DNA of 64,000 nucleotides from Margaritifera margaritifera (GCA_029931535.1 JAQPZY010001405.1:186001-250000), one strand, 5' to 3'. Counted from the stretch's first letter, positions 9,117-23,550 are shown. Program-made: numbers and translations. The notes: generated by a model from the sequence alone, not told the origin.

Positions 9117-11262
9117 TCTCAAACTCAGAGTCTTATGATCTCCATGCCCTGTATTCTCAAACTCAGAGTCTTATGATCTCCATGCCCTGTATTCTCAAAC
9201 TCAGAGTCTTATGATCTCCATGCCCTGTATTCTCAAACTCAGAGTCTTATGATCTCCATGCCCTGTATTCTCAAACTCAAACTCAGAGTCTTATGATCTC
9301 CATGCCCTGTATTCTCAAACTCAGAGTCTTATGATCTCCATGCCCTGTATTCTCAAACTCAGAGTCTTATGATCTCCATGCCCTGTATTCTCAAACTCAA
9401 ACTCAGAGTCTTATGATCTCCATGCCCTGTATTCTCAAACTCAGAGTCTTATGATCTCCATGCCCTGTATTCTCAAACTCAGAGTCTTATGATCTCCATG
9501 CCCTGTATTCTCAAACTCAAACTCAGAGTCTTATGATCTCCATGCCCTGTATTCTCAAACTCAGAGTCTTATGATCTCCATGCCCTGTATTCTCAAACTC
9601 AGAGTCTTATGATCTCCTTGCCCTGTATTCTCAAACTCAGAGTCTTATGATCTCCATGCCCTGTATTCTCAAACTCAAACTCAGAGTCTTATGATCTCCA
9701 TGCACTGTATTCTCAAACTCAAACTCAGAGTCTTATGATCTCCATGCCCTGTATTCTCAAACTCAAACTCAGAGTCTTATGATCTCCATGCCCTGTATTC
9801 TCAAACTCAGAGTCTTATGATCTCCATGCCCTGTATTCTCATACTCAAACTCAGAGTCTTATGATCTCCATGCCCTGTATTCTCAAACTCAGAGTCTTAT
9901 GATCTCCATGCCCTGTATTCTCAAACTCAGAGTCTTATGATCTCCATGCCCTGTATTCTCAAACTCAGAGTCTTATGATCTCCATGCCCTGTATTCTCAA
10001 ACTCAGAGTCTTATGATCTCCATGCCCTGTATTCTCAAACTCAAACTCAGAGTCTTATGATCTCCATGCCCTGTATTCTCAAACTCAGAGTCTTATGATC
10101 TCCATGCCCTGTATTCTCAAACTCAAACTCAGAGTCTTATGATCTCCATGCCCTGTATTCTCAAACTCAAACTCAGAGTCTTATGATCTCCATGCCCTGT
10201 ATTCTCAAACTCAAACTCAGAGTCTTATGATCTCCATGCCCTGTATTCTCAAACTCAAACTCAGAGTCTTATGATCTCCATGCCCTGTATTCTCAAACTC
10301 AAACTCAGAGTCTTATGATCTCCATGCCCTGTATTCTCAAACTCAAACTCAGAGTCTTATGATCTCCATGCCCTGTATTCTCAAACTCAAACTCAGAGTC
10401 TTATGATCTCCATGCCCTGTATTCTCAAACTCAAACTCAGAGTCTTATGATCTCCATGCCCTGTATTCTCAAACTCAAACTCAGAGTCTTATGATCTCCA
10501 TGCACTGTATTCTCAAACTCAGAGTCTTATGATCTCCATGCCCTGTATTCTCAAACTCAAACTCAGAGTCTTATGATCTCCATGCCCTGTATTCTCAAAC
10601 TCAGAGTCTTATGATCTCCATGCCCTGTATTCTCAAACTCAGAGTCTTATGATCTCCATGCCCTGTATTCTCAAACTCAGAGTCTTATGATCTCCATGCT
10701 CTGTATTCTCAAACTCAGAGTCTTATGATCTCCATGCCCTGTATTCTCAAACTCAAACTCAGAGTCTTATGATCTCCATGCCCTGTATTCTCAAACTCAG
10801 AGTCTTATGATCTCCATGCCCTGTATTCTCAAACTCAGAGTCTTATGATCTCCATGCCCTGTATTCTCAAACTCAGAGTCTTATGATCTCCATGCCCTGT
10901 ATTCTCAAACTCAAACTCAGAGTCTTATGATCTCCATGCCCTGTATTCTCAAACTCAAACTCAGAGTCTTATGATCTCCATGCCCTGTATTCTCAAATTC
11001 AAACTCAGAGTCTTATGATCTCCATGCCCTGTATTCTCAAACTCAAACTCAGAGTCTTATGATCTCCATGCCCTGTATTCTCAAACTCAAACTCAGAGTC
11101 TTATGATCTCCATGCCCTGTATTCTCAAACTCAAACTCAGAGTCTTATGATCTCCATGCCCTGTATTCTCAAACTCAAACTCAGAGTCTTATGATCTCCA
11201 TGCCCTGTATTCTCAAACTCAAACTCAGAGTCTTATGATCTCCATGCCCTGTATTCTCAAAC
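9073..11262. repeat. 2.2-kb minisatellite of intermixed 38- and 44-bp units
   Basis: About 53 units share CTCAGAGTCTTATGATCTCC followed by ATGCCCTGTATTCTCAAA. A unit is 38 bp, or 44 bp when AAACTC is duplicated. From about 9272 to 9632 the units are ordered 44-38-38, giving a 120-bp higher-order period. From about 10110 to 10500 there is a near-pure run of 44-bp units, and the rest is mixed. Rare point variants occur (CCATGCACTG, CCTTGCCCTG, CCATGCTCTG). No frame is open through it. It is bounded on the left by its probable parent element and on the right by a CCTTTATGAGCAAGAAACTC segment. Confidence 0.96.
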
Positions 11263-14109
11263 CTTTATGAGCAAGAAACTCGAGCTCAGACTCAAACTCC
11301 CAAAAATGTGTCAACTTTAGTTAGAATAAATCTAAAACCACGTAACTTTCATATTTTTTTTAACTTGGGTCCCTCTGCTAAACTGACAAATTGACATGAT
11401 GCAGATTGTACCGTAAGTTTCGTATCTGATCTTGGGGTTTTGAGCATGAGCTGGAGTTTCTTGCTCAAAACGTTTCGACAATTCGCGGCCAGACATGGAT
11501 TATGTTTCTGCCACCTCTTTATTTAGTTACTTTTACATGAATGTGATGTTTATGTAACGTATCATATTAGCTGTATATAGTCATATTTTTTTGCTTAATT
11601 TTCCAGTACCTTTTTAATCTATTTTCAGGTGCTTGAACAAAGAATTTTGTTGTAACTTTGGAAGGGGAATGATTTCAAATATCTACTGCCCTTTATATAA
11701 ATGAATAAGAATCCTTATCTTTATTTACCGTCAAACACGTCATGATTTATACATTCACCAATGATGCCTTTTATTTCTAAGAACACATCCTTAAACTCGA
11801 ATACATGATTTTAAAATCAGATTTTGACCTAATTTTGAATATGACGTTTTTTCTATTATGACACGTGTGTCTCATCTCTGCACGTTAATTTATAGGATAT
11901 GCATTCGACATATAAGGCGGCTTATTGTCGAGATGGCTAACTCGCGAGAGCAAAGCATCGTAGGAATTGGACGACTAACTCTTATTTTTGAGGGAGGTTT
12001 ACCTTCAAACTCCTCTAAATTTCTAATTTTTAGGGTATTTATTCATAAGTCTTCGGAGTATTCTTTCGACAAGATTTAAATCTTACATTTATACAATCAT
12101 ATCTTATATGTTGCTTCATCATGTTTTTATTTACGTTATTTATCTCTAAGAATGTATTTTCCTCGGCAGCTGAAAGTGTTGAAGCACAGGTATTATTCTT
12201 TGGACTTTCTGATAGTATTTAATGTGCAGGTTTATGATATAGCCAGTCAAAAATGTAATCATTGTCACCATTTGATTCTAAACATCTCAATGTATTGGCT
12301 CATTTTTTTTTCCAAACACGTCTCCACACTTCACTATCAGGAAAGTGGAATAATGGAGGGGTCCTGCTTTTTTGCTATAATGTTTTTTAAGCACAAGCAA
12401 ACTTCATGCTTTGGAAATAAAGGTATGATGTTGAGACCGGTTGCTTAATACACATAGAACAATGAAACTGATGCACGCTGATATTAACGAATTGAGTAAT
12501 TTTCTACAAAATGATTCATACTGCATTTCGATTTCGAAAAAGCTGGTTTTATTTTATTTTTTTAAATTTTTTTTTTATTTTTTTTTTTTTTGTTTTTTTG
12601 CTGTGGGCAAGATGGTCCTTTGGCCTGTCGTACATGAAGAAAGTATTGCTGCGCTTTTTCAGCGTCGATATATTAAGCCCCTGGTATTTGTATTCATAAC
12701 ATTTTTAAAAAAAATATAGATAGTTCTACTACAGTGAAATTTGCATGCAAAGTACTGAGTCAACACAAAATAAGTGCCAGTCGCTATCAGATAGTATATA
12801 CTGAGGAGATAAGTGCAACCAACAGTAAAAAATGGGCGTATATTTACATATGAATTTTGTTCATGACAAATATGTTAGGAATCTAACAGTTACCTGTAAA
12901 TCTTACCTGTTTAAATCTCACTATCTCTGGCATGCGATGGCCTGACTATGATTATCTGCATGTCGCGCGCCAATCACGTCATGACTGACCTAGAGCTATT
13001 GTCTTAACTTACGGACTCATTTCTGTAAACGTATGTAAACGATAAAGTACCATATTAAGTAGAAGTGTGCCCTTGATGGTCTAATATATTTCAATATAGT
13101 CTGCATTGCACATTTTATATTTTCACTATCAAAACTAAAGATGATTTGTTCTGATACTTGCAAGCATTTGTTGACGTCATACAGACTCCTGTAATGTTTT
13201 GCTATGTAGCAATATTGTTTGATCGTTATATACAAATTTGTAAACTCACTAATGCATTCCCGTGCCAATGCAGTACACTTCAGCGATTTATTTTCAGATG
13301 AAACTTCTGAATATAAGTACATGATACAAAAAAATACTGATCCCATTATTAAGATCGATCATAAATACACAAACCATTCATAATTGATATTAAGACATGA
13401 GGTTACAAATTCAAATTAAAAACGGAAAATTATAATCCACCCGGAGTTAATTCTTGACTCTATGATGCCTCACAGTCGTATATTTCTCGGGCCATATCAC
13501 AAACTTACATTTGACGCCATCTTTCTCATCAATCTGGTTTGAAACGACAGTTACAGTTGCTTGCAAGTAAAATCAATATAATGAATAACAGTACTGATAC
13601 ATAATTCAACTTGATGTTAAAGCCTTTTACAGATACTGAATATAGTCCATAGTAGAGCTTTTATTTAACACACGCAATGAGAAAAACAAACCATTCCAAC
13701 AACATTCAAATTTTTTACGATGGGCTATAATCTGCATGGTAACTCTTCTAAATACATCTATTCATATATATTGTTCAAAACACTGTGACCTTTTTGAGCT
13801 TGTTTTTCATCCAGTAATTTTAAAGAAAATTCTAAGACCTGGATGAATTTGAAATTTCATTAACTAAAATGACAGTCTACATTTTTGCTTGTTTGAGCAC
13901 TGCATTTCATTTCTAATAAATATCATGACTGCATAAAACTGTCAAAATCAAATCTGAGACATGAATCAAATAACATCTTTATTTACAATGATAGTATCCA
14001 TTTGGCATGTTTCCGCTTCTACGTTGCATAGATTTGCCAGGAAAATTCGGAACCCAGGATAAATGCAAAGTTTTGTAATACAGCAACTATTGCAATATTA
14101 CTTGTTGTT
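11263..14109. other. 2.8-kb stretch with no recognised feature
   Basis: AT-rich. The segment just after the minisatellite (11263-11310, 11440-11475) repeats GAGCTC/GAGTTTC-like words from the parent element, so the element may continue here. Homopolymer T runs lie at about 12565-12600. Frames at 11858-12719 and 13017-13346 show no domain, no codon-like structure and no splice support. Confidence 0.5.
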
Positions 14110-14330
14110 CATATAGCTGATTGTTAACTTCCGTTTGCGTAGCGAGTGAGTTCTCGTGCATCTCGTGTCCTTATCTTTGACCTTGTTCCATCCTTATGAT
14201 GGGATGAGCGCATGGACGTGTGGGTTTAGGCGCTGGTGCGTGAGAGTTAAGCGATAGTTGCCGTTACTCGCGACATGGATTTGATTCCTGCTTGGAACGA
14301 ATTACAACTCTCTAACCTGTTAGATTATAT
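14110..14330 (+). repeat. tRNA-derived SINE-like repeat, copy 2
   Basis: Starts CATATAGCTGATTGTTAAC (A-box-like TAGCTGA). It shares GTAGCGAGTGAGTT, CTTTGACCTTGTTCCATCC, GCGATAGTTGCCGTTACTCG and GGAACGAATTA with copy 3. The B-box is decayed to GGATTTGATTCC. The tail CTCTCTAACCTGTTAGAT matches the tail of copy 1 at 6.3 kb. Confidence 0.7.
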
Positions 14331-14499
14331 TATTGTAATTATATATACATTTCTTTCATATAATCAAGTATCCTAACATATAATGTGGGATCCAGAGATA
14401 TGCGCTTTCCTCTCTGTTTTTGGTATATAAGTGTCAATTTCTAATTATAATTTAAAGTATATACATTGCATTTCTCAATAGAAGTCCAATGGGTTTGTG

Positions 14500-14702
14500 C
14501 ATATAGCTGAGTGTTAAATTCCGTTTGCGTAGCGAGTGAGTTGTCATGTACCTCGAGTCCTTACCTTTGACCTTGTTCCATCCTTTTTGGGGATAAGAGC
14601 ATGGCCGTGTGGGTTTGGGCGCCGGTGGTATGAGAGCTAGGCGATAGTTGCCGTTACTCGCGGCATGGGTTCGATTCCTCTTTGGAACGAATTATAACTG
14701 GG
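14500..14702 (+). repeat. tRNA-derived SINE-like repeat, copy 3
   Basis: Starts CATATAGCTGAGTGTTAAAT. The intact B-box GGTTCGATTCC is at 14668-14678. It follows copy 2 after about 170 bp in the same orientation and differs from it by scattered substitutions and small indels, so the two are separate insertions or an old local duplication. Confidence 0.7.
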
Positions 14703-16732
<2,030 letters not shown>

Positions 16733-17155
16733 GTCACAACAGCCTGTATAACGTTTCGATTTCGAAAATATGCAACGAGAATGTCTAACGGCTTAATGGA
16801 GATACTGCATTTTGCATTTCATTTATCGAGTGACATAGATCACATATTGTGTATTACACATGATGTCACAACAGCCTGTATAACGTTTCGATTTCGAAAA
16901 TATGCATCACCATGTTTCAAGAGGAAATGAAAATGAGAGATTTAACCATTTAAAATATATGTCACAACAGCATGTATAACGTTTCGATTTCGAAAATATG
17001 TATCACGATGTTTCAAGAGGAAATTTAAATGAGAGATTTAACCATTTAAAATATATGTCACAACAGCATGTATAACGTTTCAATTTCGAAAATATGCATC
17101 ACCATGTTTCAAGAGGAAATGAAAATGAGAGATTTAACCATTTAAAATATTATTT
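16733..17155. repeat. Tandem repeat, about 95-bp unit, four copies, first copy interrupted
   Basis: The block GTCACAACAGC.TGTATAACG followed by TTTCGATTTCGAAAATATG starts at 16733, 16864, 16961 and 17056. Three units continue into CACCATGTTTCAAGAGGAAA and GAGAGATTTAACCATTTAAA. The first unit is instead followed by a foreign 95-bp segment (16772-16866) that reappears at 17337-17431. TTTCGATTTCGAAAA makes a small palindrome in each unit. Confidence 0.85.
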
Positions 17156-17336
17156 TAGCTTGTAAGAGAATATGTGTTTTTCGTCAATCCTGTCTTTTTC
17201 TTTCGTTAACACACTTATATTTCTTTCAGCATAAATAATCGTCAGATTACAAAGACTAAAGTTATTACTAAAATATTTTGCCAAATGCTTCAAAGGTATC
17301 TAAAGTCGTATTTTTTTACAAGATTCCAACCACTCG

Positions 17337-17431
17337 GCAACGAGAATGTCTAACGGCTTAATGGAGATACTGCGTTTTGCATTTCATTGATCGAGTGACA
17401 TAGATCACATATTGTGTATTACACATGATGT
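17337..17431 (+). repeat. 95-bp duplicate of 16772-16866
   Basis: From GCAACGAGAATGTCTAACGG to ATTACACATGATGT the two segments differ at only a couple of sites. The junctions lie inside otherwise different sequence, so this is a short segmental duplication and not part of the 95-bp tandem unit. Confidence 0.85.
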
Positions 17432-17516
17432 TAAATTTTGAGGTTCTGTCTTGTTTTGTAAAAGCTGTCACAGAGTTCAAAAGTATGCATTTGTAAGACT
17501 AAACTATTGGCTCTGT

Positions 17517-17662
17517 CCCATTATAGCCCCTACGGTACAAACTGAGTCAAAAGCTTCATGAAATTAGTTCCAATGACATAAATATCATTCCCATTATAGC
17601 CCCTACGGTACAAACTGAGTCAAAGGCTTCATGAAATTAGTTACAATGACATAAATATCAAA
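17517..17662. repeat. Tandem duplication, about 74-bp unit, two copies
   Basis: CCCATTATAGCCCCTACGG is followed by TACAAACTGAGTCAAAAGC, then TTCATGAAATTAGTTCC and AATGACATAAATATCA. The block occurs twice in a row with two or three differences. Confidence 0.85.
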
Positions 17663-17988
17663 TCCTCATGATAATGAGAGCATTTATAAAAACTAACAAT
17701 GAGAAATGCAACTTCTCGGCTTTTAATGTTGGTACTCTGTTGTTGTTTTTTTTTCAGGGCTTTTTAACGGTCACACCGTATTTGCTGTCTTTAGCTTAAT
17801 CGGGTGATTAGTAAGAAGCATGTATCATTTATTTTTGAAAGCTTCTGCAAATGTGGCAGACCATTAACATTGAATTTTCCCAATGCTCGTTACTAAACTT
17901 TTCGTGAATTTATTTTTCAATTGAAAAGAAGTTGTGAGGTGTAAATTTGTTATTGTGCATTTATAACATAGAGAGTTTGGGTTCAAAT
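17663..17988. other. Non-coding stretch, nothing recognised
   Basis: No exon or repeat seen. The minus frame 17864-18055 enters the next MITE. Confidence 0.5.
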
Positions 17989-17990
17989 TA

Positions 17991-18205
17991 CCGTATATAC
18001 TCGCGAAAATCCGTGTCCAAATGCAAACAACATAGACCCTGATCTGCCGTCGCATAATGCGTCGGCAGATCAGGGTCTATGTTGTTTGTTCTACTGATTA
18101 GTCCTTACAAACTGCATAGATCCAAATCTGCCGCCACATTATGCGACGGCAGATCTGGGTCTATGCAGTTTACAGTTGATGTCAGATTATACACGAGTAA
18201 TACGG
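17991..18205 (+). mobile_element. Double-hairpin TA-flanked MITE, copy B
   Basis: Begins CCGTATATACTCGCG and ends GAGTAATACGG, flanked by TA (17989-17990, 18206-18207). Hairpin 1 at 18024-18088 is 65 nt with 32-nt arms. Only one of 32 positions mismatches around a single central A, and the sequence is identical to hairpin 1 of copy D 25 kb away. Hairpin 2 at about 18108-18171 has the variant arm core (CCAGATC/GATCTGG class) with a few mismatches. The hairpins are joined by TTCTACTGATTAGTCCTTA. Confidence 0.88.
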
Positions 18206-18207
18206 TA

Positions 18208-19066
18208 AGTCACTTAAGTTGCAGCAGACCCCAAACAATGTTGTGATAATAAGGTCCAAGCATGGCAACAGCTCTAGATCCATGTCTTTGATGTAATTCT
18301 TAGCTTTTTGTTGCTATTGGTCATTTTTCGTAGGAGTCACCTATGTCATGTCTTACTAAACTCTTCCTACTTCTCGATTCTCACGCTTTTATAGTGCACG
18401 TGATGATGTATATGCGTTATATATACGTTAAAAATTTGAAGGTTTTTACTTACTACCGTAACCAACATTACTGGGTCAAAGGAAAAGATAGGATGGTGAA
18501 AAACATTTGGATTACGCTCTTACAAGCTGAAATATGATTGAAATTCTTACTTCGTTTTAACTTACGCAGTGATTGTCTTTATTGATCTATTTAATTAGTC
18601 ACTGAGTTTGTTAAACAGTAGGTGAGTTGGTTAGAAAGTATCTCAGACAAAAGTCTTCTTTTCATTTCCTGTTCAAACATGGTGCTGCATAATTTAGGAA
18701 GTATGTTTATTATTTCTCGTAAATGTTGACATAGAATCAGTAAACACTGATTTAGCGGCGTATCAGGTTCCCCATATATATTAAGCATGGGATGAACACA
18801 CGCGAAATCATGTTATTTGTTTACATATTTATAAAACGCGCACACAAACAAACCATACAAAACCACCCAAAACCCTTAAACGTTTGATATTCATTGTAGA
18901 ACTTTATATATATACAAACATTGCACATTACAATGTACTTTCTGTAGACTTAATATTATTTTTTCTTCATATAATGTTTTCCTGCATATTGTGTAATTCT
19001 TTAAAAATGTAAAAATCAAACTTTAGAAAGATATCTTCAAGTTGCATCCTTATTAGCATAATTATG
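18208..19066. other. Non-coding stretch, nothing recognised
   Basis: Spacer between two double-hairpin MITE copies. No exon or RNA gene identified. Confidence 0.5.
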
Positions 19067-19068
19067 TA

Positions 19069-19284
19069 CCGTTTTTTCTACCTTATAAGTCGGATCCAAC
19101 TGGAAACAATATAGACCCTAATCTGCCGGCGCATAATGCGCCGGCAGATCAGGGTCTGTTTTGTTTGTTCTACTCGCTACTCCTAACAAACTGCAAACAC
19201 CCAGATCTGCCGGCACATTATGCTAAGGCACATCTGGGTCTACGCAGTTTGCAGTTGATCTGCTTTATACACGAATATATACGG
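19069..19284 (+). mobile_element. Double-hairpin TA-flanked MITE, copy C (more diverged)
   Basis: Flanked by TA (19067-19068, 19285-19286). The left TIR is decayed (CCGTTTTTTCTACCTTATAA), while the right end ATATATACGG is good. Hairpin 1 keeps CATAATGCGCCGGCAGATC in its centre but has lost AT from the right arm (GGGTCTGTTTTGTTTG). Hairpin 2 has the GCACATTATGC centre and several unpaired changes. This copy appears older than B and D. Confidence 0.82.
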
Positions 19285-19478
19285 TACATGTTATAATATA
19301 TCAAAAGCCATAAGTATTACCAACGCGATCTCTATTCTGTCTACTTTTGAGATCTTCGTTGAAAGCTTATATAGAAGATGCCGTCTTATACGTTTTGGAC
19401 TCCTGCCCAGAAAAAAAGAAAATAAATGCAGTTTTGCTCACAAAAAAGTGTCCGTCATTGAACGTTCCCATACGTTGA

Positions 19479-19482
<4 letters not shown>

Positions 19483-19565
<83 letters not shown>

Positions 19566-19618
19566 TATATATATATATATGGATCGGACCACTAATTCAC
19601 TTCCCACAGAACTTAATG

Positions 19619-19695
<77 letters not shown>
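19483..19695. repeat. Two (AT)n microsatellites separated by 47 bp
   Basis: AT tracts at 19483-19580 (with TAGTATAT break near 19562) and 19622-19694. The spacer reads GGATCGGACCACTAATTCAC onward. Confidence 0.95.
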
Positions 19696-20656
<961 letters not shown>

Positions 20657-20660
20657 TAGT

Positions 20661-21248
20661 GTATTTGACTATTTTACATAATGTAATTGTGTATTTGACC
20701 ATTTTACATAATGTAATTGTGTATTTGACCATTTTACATAATGTAATAGTGTATTTGACCATTTTACATAATGTAATAGTGTATTTGACCATTTTACATA
20801 ATGTAATTGTGTATTTGACCATTTTACATAATGTAATTGTGTATTTGACCATTTTACATAATGTAATAGTGTATTTGACCATTTTACATAATGTAATAGT
20901 GTATTTGACCATTTTACATAATGTAATAGTGTATTTGACCATTTTACATAATGTAATAGTGTATTTGACCATTTTACATAATGTAATAGTGTATTTGACT
21001 ATTTTACATAATGTAATAGTGTATTTGACCATTTTACATAATGTAATAGTGTATTTGACCATTTTACATAATGTAATTGTGTATTTGACCATTTTACATA
21101 ATGTAATTGTGTATTTGACCATTTTACATAATGTAATTGTGTATTTGACCGTTTTACATAATGTAATAGTGTATTTGACCATTTTACATAATGTAATTGT
21201 GTATTTGACCATTTTACATAATGTAATTGTGTATTTGACCATTTTACA
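20661..21248. repeat. 30-bp minisatellite, about 20 units
   Basis: The unit is GTATTTGACCATTTTACATA plus ATGTAATAGT, exactly 30 bp. A single A/T site (AATAGT or AATTGT) is the main variant. Reading units 1-19 it goes T,T,A,A,T,T,A,A,A,A,A,A,A,T,T,T,A,T,T, which shows local amplification of A-type units in the middle. Because 30 is a multiple of three, both strands carry a long false frame of 10-residue repeats. Confidence 0.97.
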
Positions 21249-21484
21249 ATTATAATAAAAAATAGTTTATTTGGACTAGGTGAAAGTATATTGTGGATAC
21301 ATATAGAGGTAAAGTAATCAGAATGAAAGACAATGCTTTTGATATAATACTTATCCATGAATAACGTTTATATCATTGTTTTGCATCTGTGGAAAAAATT
21401 AGAGAGAAATTAAATATATTTTTACCTGCCACCCACATTAACAATTTCGAGAGAATTTAGCTGTACCCTTGTTGTGCTTCATAG

Positions 21485-21486
<2 letters not shown>
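21249..21486. other. Non-coding spacer
   Basis: AT-rich spacer between the 30-bp minisatellite and a TG microsatellite. Nothing recognised. Confidence 0.5.

Positions 21487-21551
<65 letters not shown>
21487..21551. repeat. (TG)n microsatellite
   Basis: Uninterrupted TG dinucleotides. Confidence 0.97.
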
Positions 21552-21554
<3 letters not shown>

Positions 21555-21584
21555 GTATATTATCCTCCTTCTGTAGTGGCACAA

Positions 21585-21790
21585 CGGAGGGGGGGGGCTG
21601 ACCCATTCCAGAAGAAGAGGGCCCCAAAATCGCAACTTTTTGCAGGGGGGGGGGGGGGGGGACATTTCTGAATTTTTGCAGGGGGGCCCAAAATTTGAAG
21701 TTACTCCACTGTCCTTCTGCAATGAACTTGGTCCTCATGTATGGCTGGGCTAAGTGGGGGTGGGGGTGGGGTGCGGAAAGGGGGGTCGCC
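21585..21790. repeat. G-run-rich segment, probable decayed dispersed repeat
   Basis: Three G runs (about 21589-21597, 21646-21661 and 21681-21686) lie in a purine-rich context with two GCCCCAAAAT/GCCCAAAAT words and two TTTTTGCAGGGG words, then a GGGGGTGGGG patch at about 21757-21785. The duplicated words suggest an internally repeated element. Family not recognised. Confidence 0.4.
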
Positions 21791-22061
21791 TTTAAACTTT
21801 TTATTTTTTTCTTGATACTTCCAGGAACATAACAAAAAAAACAACCGATTCTTATAGTAGGGTCATGATTGGAAATTATGCTTCAGTTTTGTTGCGACCT
21901 AAGCAGTAAAAATCATCATCTATTTCGTATATTAATATCAGCAGCCAATGATCCAGTGTCAAACTTATTGCATTATCAGGTCCTACTTTCATGAAATTAC
22001 TAAGTTTTAAATAAAATCTCAACTCGATGTTTTCATACTGATTATTTTTAAACTATGGCTG

Positions 22062-22257
22062 AACAATTGCATTAAACCTTTTGGGGGCTTTACGTTAGGA
22101 CAATGACATTAGATTCGACTTCATAACAATTGCATTAAACCTTTTGGGGGCTTTACGTTATTACAATGACATTAGATTCGACTTCATAACAATTGCTTTA
22201 AACCTTTTGGGGGCTTTACGTTAGGACAATGACATTAGATTCGACTTCATAACAATT
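22062..22257. repeat. 63-bp minisatellite, three units
   Basis: AACAATTGCATTAAACC followed by TTTTGGGGGCTTTACGTTA, then CAATGACATTAGATTCGAC and TTCAT. Units start at 22062, 22125 and 22188, with a partial fourth at 22251. Confidence 0.92.
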
Positions 22258-22353
22258 TTACAGAGGGACAACATTTTTAGTTGAGTACATACTCAAGCTG
22301 AGAAGTTTTATGAAAGCGGCCTAAGTTCCTGTTTGACATCCATGTCAATGATT

Positions 22354-22470
22354 GGTCTCGTTATGGGCTTGGACGATATATTAGCCTCGTTATGGGCTTG
22401 GACGATATATTGGCCTCGTTATGGGCTTGGACGATATATTGGCCTCGTTATGGGCTTGGACAATATATGA
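22354..22470. repeat. 29-bp minisatellite, four units
   Basis: The unit CTCGTTATGGGCTTGGAC plus GATATATTGGC is repeated four times. The first and last units differ slightly. Confidence 0.92.
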
Positions 22471-22479
22471 CTCATTTTA

Positions 22480-22690
22480 TATATCTCATACTAACTTTTA
22501 CAAGAAACTTCTGGCCTGAAAATGATAAAACTGTTCAGCTTGAGCTTGAGATTTCGTTCTGACCAATCGGAAAGCACTTTACTTTTCAAAACCCTTTTCG
22601 GATTGCCTGATGGTGAAAACTCAGTCTTGAACTCGGAGTTTTATGATCTCCAGTCAAGTCTCACGTAAAGTGTTGCATAAGAACTTCCTC
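22480..22690. mobile_element. Unexpanded relative of the element at 8957-9116
   Basis: Blocks GAGCTTGAGATTTCGTTCTG, ACCAATCGGAAAG, GGATTGCCTGATGGTG, AAAACTCAGTCTTGAACTC and GGAGTTTTATGATCTCCAG occur in the same order as at 8985-9110. Here TTATGATCTCC is present only once, with no minisatellite. It is therefore a single-unit comparison for the origin of the 38/44-bp array. Confidence 0.65.
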
Positions 22691-23550
22691 TAATATTTAT
22701 TATATACTCCCACGATAAATGTATCATTTATCAGGTGTGGCAAATGTTGACAGCAATTGAAACAAAATAAATATGGAGGATTTTAATTTCTGGTATGGCA
22801 TACAATAAATAACTGTACCTTTCACGGTGAAGGTTAAATCTAAAAAGACACTGATATTATTGCATAGAAATGCTTTAATCATACAATATTTATCAATGCT
22901 GCATCCGATTTGCATTTTCTGACAAACTTCATCTCTAAACATAAAGTGCAAACACCATGAAAAATGAGATACCTGAGCATGGAAAGTTGTTTGGTTTACG
23001 TCTTTATTTCTTTCGTCACTATAACAGTATGAAAAAGTACTTCGATTAATTTCATTTAACAAAGTGTATTTACATGGACACTTTTATTGTCTTGTTTAAC
23101 AGCAGACATATATAGATGGACAGACATATAAACAGACGTAATTTTGCCCTAGTACTTGGGTTGGGTTGGGGCAAAAAATATTTGTGTATGTTTGTATATG
23201 TATTGATGTATTTAAATATATAAGCATATAATTTAAAATAAATGTTGCTTTTTTACGATGCAAGTCTTTCTTGACGCACAGCGCATATTGATACAGACGG
23301 ACGAATACACATATACACCATATAAATATTATTGTCCTACTCTGGGAGTGTAAACATATTTAAATACGTTTAATATGCGTGATTTATGTGAAATAATAAA
23401 CAAAAATATTGCTTTTTACTATGTAATAACAAATTTAAATACAAGTCTTTCTTGACTTGAATGCAAGTACTGACAGCACACCATTATTCATAAATAACAA
23501 CAGAAGTATTGCTCTGAACCTGTGTTTTCAGAGGGAGTTTATTTAAAAAG
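22691..23550. other. Non-coding stretch with a diverged duplication
   Basis: CAAGTCTTTCTTGAC occurs at about 23262 and 23442, each preceded by ATTGCTTTTTA or TTGCTTTTTTA words, suggesting an old duplication of about 180 bp. No gene seen. The minus frame 22724-23062 has no domain. Confidence 0.5.

Noticed and set aside
9073..11262. Regularly spaced identical repeats considered as a CRISPR-like array.
   Set aside because: There are no unique spacers; units are contiguous with only a hexamer difference. The genome is eukaryotic and no cas genes are present.
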